From contig DAOUBP010000117.1 of the NCBI GenBank assembly GCA_034432655.1, forward strand, positions 1-7,981: a DNA stretch of 7,981 nucleotides, in the 5' to 3' direction. Both the position numbers and the translations under genes were made by a program. Origin of the DNA: DAOUBP01 sp034432655 (GTDB taxonomy: Bacteria; Chloroflexota; Anaerolineae; CG2-30-64-16). Shown here one piece after another: positions 6,087 through 7,981 of the stretch. Numbering within the stretch: the stretch's first letter is position 1; each line of letters begins with the position of its first letter. Under the pieces are notes generated by a model, which did no database searches, was not told where the DNA came from, and saw nothing but the letters and a program-made list of their open reading frames with translations.

Positions 6087-7328
6087 GTGCGCATTCTTAT
6101 CTTGTCCAACTACTATCCACCATATGCCCGCGGCGGTTACGAACAATGGTGTCAGGAGGTGACTGAGGAGCTGGTAAGGCGCGGGCACACAGCAGAGGTG
6201 GTGACATCATCACCTCCAGAAGCCAGGCCAATTCCAGATGAGGGCAGCCCGATTGTTCATCGTTGCCTGGAATTGGAGGCTGACATGGGCTATTGGCAAA
6301 CCGCCCTCCGCTTTGTGCGCCGCCAGCAACTGAATCAGAAGAACCTGACGCTCATACGCAACATCATCGCTGCTTCTCGCCCCGACGTGGCCCTCATCTG
6401 GGGCATGTGGAACGTGCCTCGCAACGTGCCGGCGCTGGTTGAGCAACTCCTGCCCGGCCGGGTCGCCTATTACCTGTGCGATTACTGGCCTGCCCTACCC
6501 AGCGCATACGAACAGTACTGGAGCACGCCTTCAGGCCGCGCGTTCACCCGGCTGCCGAAACGGCTGATGGGGCGCTGGGCGCTCCGTCAACTCGCTCATG
6601 ATGCCCCTGTCCGCCTGCGTATGGAACACGTTATGTGCGTCAGTCAGGGTGTACTGGACCGACTGAAAGCGGCCAACATTGCCCTCGGCGAGGCATCAAT
6701 CGTTTACGGCGGCACGCAAGTAGAGCAACTGGCGAATTACCCGATAGCGGCTGAGGAGCCGGCTAAGCTCAAGCTGCTGTTCTCCGGGCGTGTCACCAGA
6801 GAAAAAGGCGCAGATGTTGCGCTGCGTGCGCTTTCTTTGGTTCCCGAGCCCTATCGGCAGCGTTTAACTCTGGATTTCATGGGGCCCGTCAGCCCTGCTT
6901 TCCGGCAAGAGCTCAGCACCTTCGCCAGTCAGCACGGCTTAGGGCAACAAATCTCATTCTTAGGCGGGATACCGCGTTCCGAAGTGCCCGCAGTGCTGGC
7001 GAAACATGATGTGTTGGTCTTTCCTTCTGTGTGGGACGCCTTCCCGCGCGCCGTGCTGGAGGCCATGGCCGCAGGGCTGGTCGTCGTTGGCACCACAGCA
7101 GGGGGAACCGGTGAAGTGTTGCTCGAAGGCGAAACAGGCCTGACATTTCCCGTTGGAGACGTCGAGTCCCTGGCAAGGCAACTCCACCGATTGCTGGTTG
7201 TGCCCGGTCTGCGCAAGCGGTTGGCAGAGGCGGGGCGCCAACGGGTGGTGAGCCAGTTTACCCTGCCCAGGATGGTGGATGAGATCGAATCTAAGCTGAG
7301 GGCTATCTCTACCCAGGCGGGAGCATAG
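6087..7328 (+). CDS. Glycosyltransferase family 4 (GT-B), Asp in place of first Glu of E-x7-E
   Basis: This 413-residue GT4-type transferase has a textbook N-terminus, 'MRILILSNYYPPYARGGYEQ' (glycine loop G16-G17), which binds acceptor and donor phosphate. The donor loop is FSGRVTREKGAD (233-243, with R235 and K240). The acidic motif reads 'FPSVWDAFPRAVLEAMAAG': the second Glu is present (E325), while the first position is Asp (D317) and the usual Gly after Phe is Pro. 'GGTGEVLLEGETGLTFP' then follows as in active members. It is predicted to add one sugar to the membrane-linked chain. The start is a GTG at 6087, with only a weak purine-rich AGAAAG 10 bases upstream. It is supported by the conserved first strand. 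The gene begins 24 bases after the GT2 stop. Its G+C rises towards the 3' end (68% in the line at 7201). Confidence 0.9.
   Translation: MRILILSNYYPPYARGGYEQWCQEVTEELVRRGHTAEVVTSSPPEARPIPDEGSPIVHRCLELEADMGYWQTALRFVRRQQLNQKNLTLIRNIIAASRPDVALIWGMWNVPRNVPALVEQLLPGRVAYYLCDYWPALPSAYEQYWSTPSGRAFTRLPKRLMGRWALRQLAHDAPVRLRMEHVMCVSQGVLDRLKAANIALGEASIVYGGTQVEQLANYPIAAEEPAKLKLLFSGRVTREKGADVALRALSLVPEPYRQRLTLDFMGPVSPAFRQELSTFASQHGLGQQISFLGGIPRSEVPAVLAKHDVLVFPSVWDAFPRAVLEAMAAGLVVVGTTAGGTGEVLLEGETGLTFPVGDVESLARQLHRLLVVPGLRKRLAEAGRQRVVSQFTLPRMVDEIESKLRAISTQAGA
7316..7323 (+). promoter_or_regulatory. Ribosome binding site supporting the TTG 7333 start
   Basis: GGCGGGAG ends 9 bases before the TTG at 7333 and lies in the last codons of the preceding glycosyltransferase. 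With the conserved first strand right after it, this makes TTG the likely start of the last gene. Confidence 0.55.
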
Positions 7329-7332
7329 AGGC

Positions 7333-7981
7333 TTGCGCATTCTCTTCCTTTCCACCTGGCACCCCTATCCCTTCGACAATGGCTTCAAGCTGCGCGTCCA
7401 CCACCTGCTGCGCAGCCTGGCCGAACGGCATCGGGTGACCCTGCTCTCCTTCGCCTTCGCCACCGCGCGGCCGGAGGAGGCTGGGCCGCTGGGGGAATGG
7501 GGCGTTGAGGTTCGATCCGTGCCGATCAACCCCTTCGAGGCTAACCGGGCCGGCGCACTGGCCACCTTCCTCTCGCCCAGGCCTATGGTTTCCCGGCCCA
7601 TCACGGCCATGAAACAGCTGGTGGCCGAGACAACGGCTGCGCAGAATTTCGATGTTGTAATCGCCGCTTCTACGATGATGGCCGATTACGCGTTTCAGTC
7701 TTCGTCGAGGGCGGCCAGGGTCCTGGAAGAGCACAACTCCATGACTCGTTGGATGCACGAGCGGTACCAGAACCAAACCCATCCAGTGCAGCGGCTGCGC
7801 TGCTGGGCCAGCTGGCAGAAGACCCGCCTCTATGAAGCCCGCCTTTTCAAGCAGTTCGACCTGGTGACCATGGTCTCGGAGCAGGACGCCGGCATCACCC
7901 GGGCTTTGTTGCCGCAGGGCCGGCCGGCCGTGCATGTGGTCCCCAACGGCGTGGACTGCGCGCACAACCGCCCCGGCCTGG
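7333..7981 (+). CDS. Glycosyltransferase family 4, N-terminal half (cut by window end)
   Basis: An open frame starts at TTG 7333, 4 bases after the previous stop, and stays open to the window edge for 216 codons. It opens with 'RILFLSTWHPYPFDNGFKLR', the first strand and glycine loop (G17) of a GT-B enzyme. It continues with 'HHLLRSLAERHRVTLLSF', 'FDVVIAAST', 'RVLEEHNSM', 'FDLVTMVSEQDA' and 'VHVVPNGVD' (PNGVD at 204-208). The last motif marks the hinge into the C-terminal donor domain in GT4 enzymes. The N-terminus resembles sugar transferases linked to exopolysaccharide and PEP-CTERM loci, but that is a resemblance only. The donor domain with E-x7-E lies beyond the window. G+C is high here (about 70-75% in counted lines), unlike most of the preceding four genes. 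A long antisense frame covering the same bases is a by-product of this composition. Confidence 0.85.
   Translation, partial: MRILFLSTWHPYPFDNGFKLRVHHLLRSLAERHRVTLLSFAFATARPEEAGPLGEWGVEVRSVPINPFEANRAGALATFLSPRPMVSRPITAMKQLVAETTAAQNFDVVIAASTMMADYAFQSSSRAARVLEEHNSMTRWMHERYQNQTHPVQRLRCWASWQKTRLYEARLFKQFDLVTMVSEQDAGITRALLPQGRPAVHVVPNGVDCAHNRPGL

Noticed and set aside
6228..6276. Perfect 10-base inverted repeat (6228-6237 with 6267-6276)
   Set aside because: It lies inside a conserved glycosyltransferase reading frame with a 29-base loop. About one such match is expected by chance in a window this size.
7309..7965. Antisense open frame of 218 codons at the right edge
   Set aside because: The + strand carries clear GT4 motifs through the same bases. 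The antisense product shows no recognisable domain.

Overview
The window is a slice of a bacterial surface-polysaccharide locus. Every gene reads on the + strand and the genes are packed almost end to end. Gaps between successive genes are 5, -4, 3, 5, 47, 24 and 4 bases, so the layout looks like one operon that continues past both edges. No tRNA, rRNA, CRISPR array, insertion sequence, convincing promoter or terminator was seen. No gene-free stretch exceeds 50 bases.

Layout: (1) the last 28 codons of an extended-SDR sugar-nucleotide epimerase/dehydratase (1-87); (2) the ATPase of a polysaccharide ABC exporter with a C-terminal Wzt-type glycan-recognition domain (93-1394), whose coding sequence contains an in-frame palindrome made of heptamers (220-269); (3) a secreted BNR/Asp-box beta-propeller with a C-terminal membrane anchor (1391-2848); (4) a GT-B glycosyltransferase lacking the usual acidic pair (2852-3919); (5) a GT4 glycosyltransferase (3925-5133); (6) a GT2 glycosyltransferase (5181-6062); (7) another GT4 enzyme (6087-7328); (8) the N-terminal half of a further GT4 enzyme starting at TTG (7333-7981, cut by the window edge).

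Inferred working of the locus: the epimerase supplies a nucleotide sugar. The five glycosyltransferases assemble a heteropolysaccharide at the cytoplasmic face of the membrane. The ABC ATPase, with a Wzm-type membrane partner not in the window, recognises the finished chain through its C-terminal domain and exports it. The propeller protein sits outside the cell, anchored by its C-terminus, and may bind or trim a glycan.

Organism: G+C is high at both edges (about 70-75% in hand-counted 60-base lines) and drops to about 47-60% through much of the middle. The palindromic heptamer repeat, the ABC-ATPase sequence style and the 'YGVLHAVW'-type propeller repeats resemble Chloroflexota (Anaerolineae/Chloroflexia-like). 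That assignment is an impression from memory and was not tested. The most interesting points are the coding palindrome inside the exporter ATPase, the abrupt base-composition change exactly where its nucleotide-binding domain ends, and the anchored propeller inside an export/glycosyltransferase operon.
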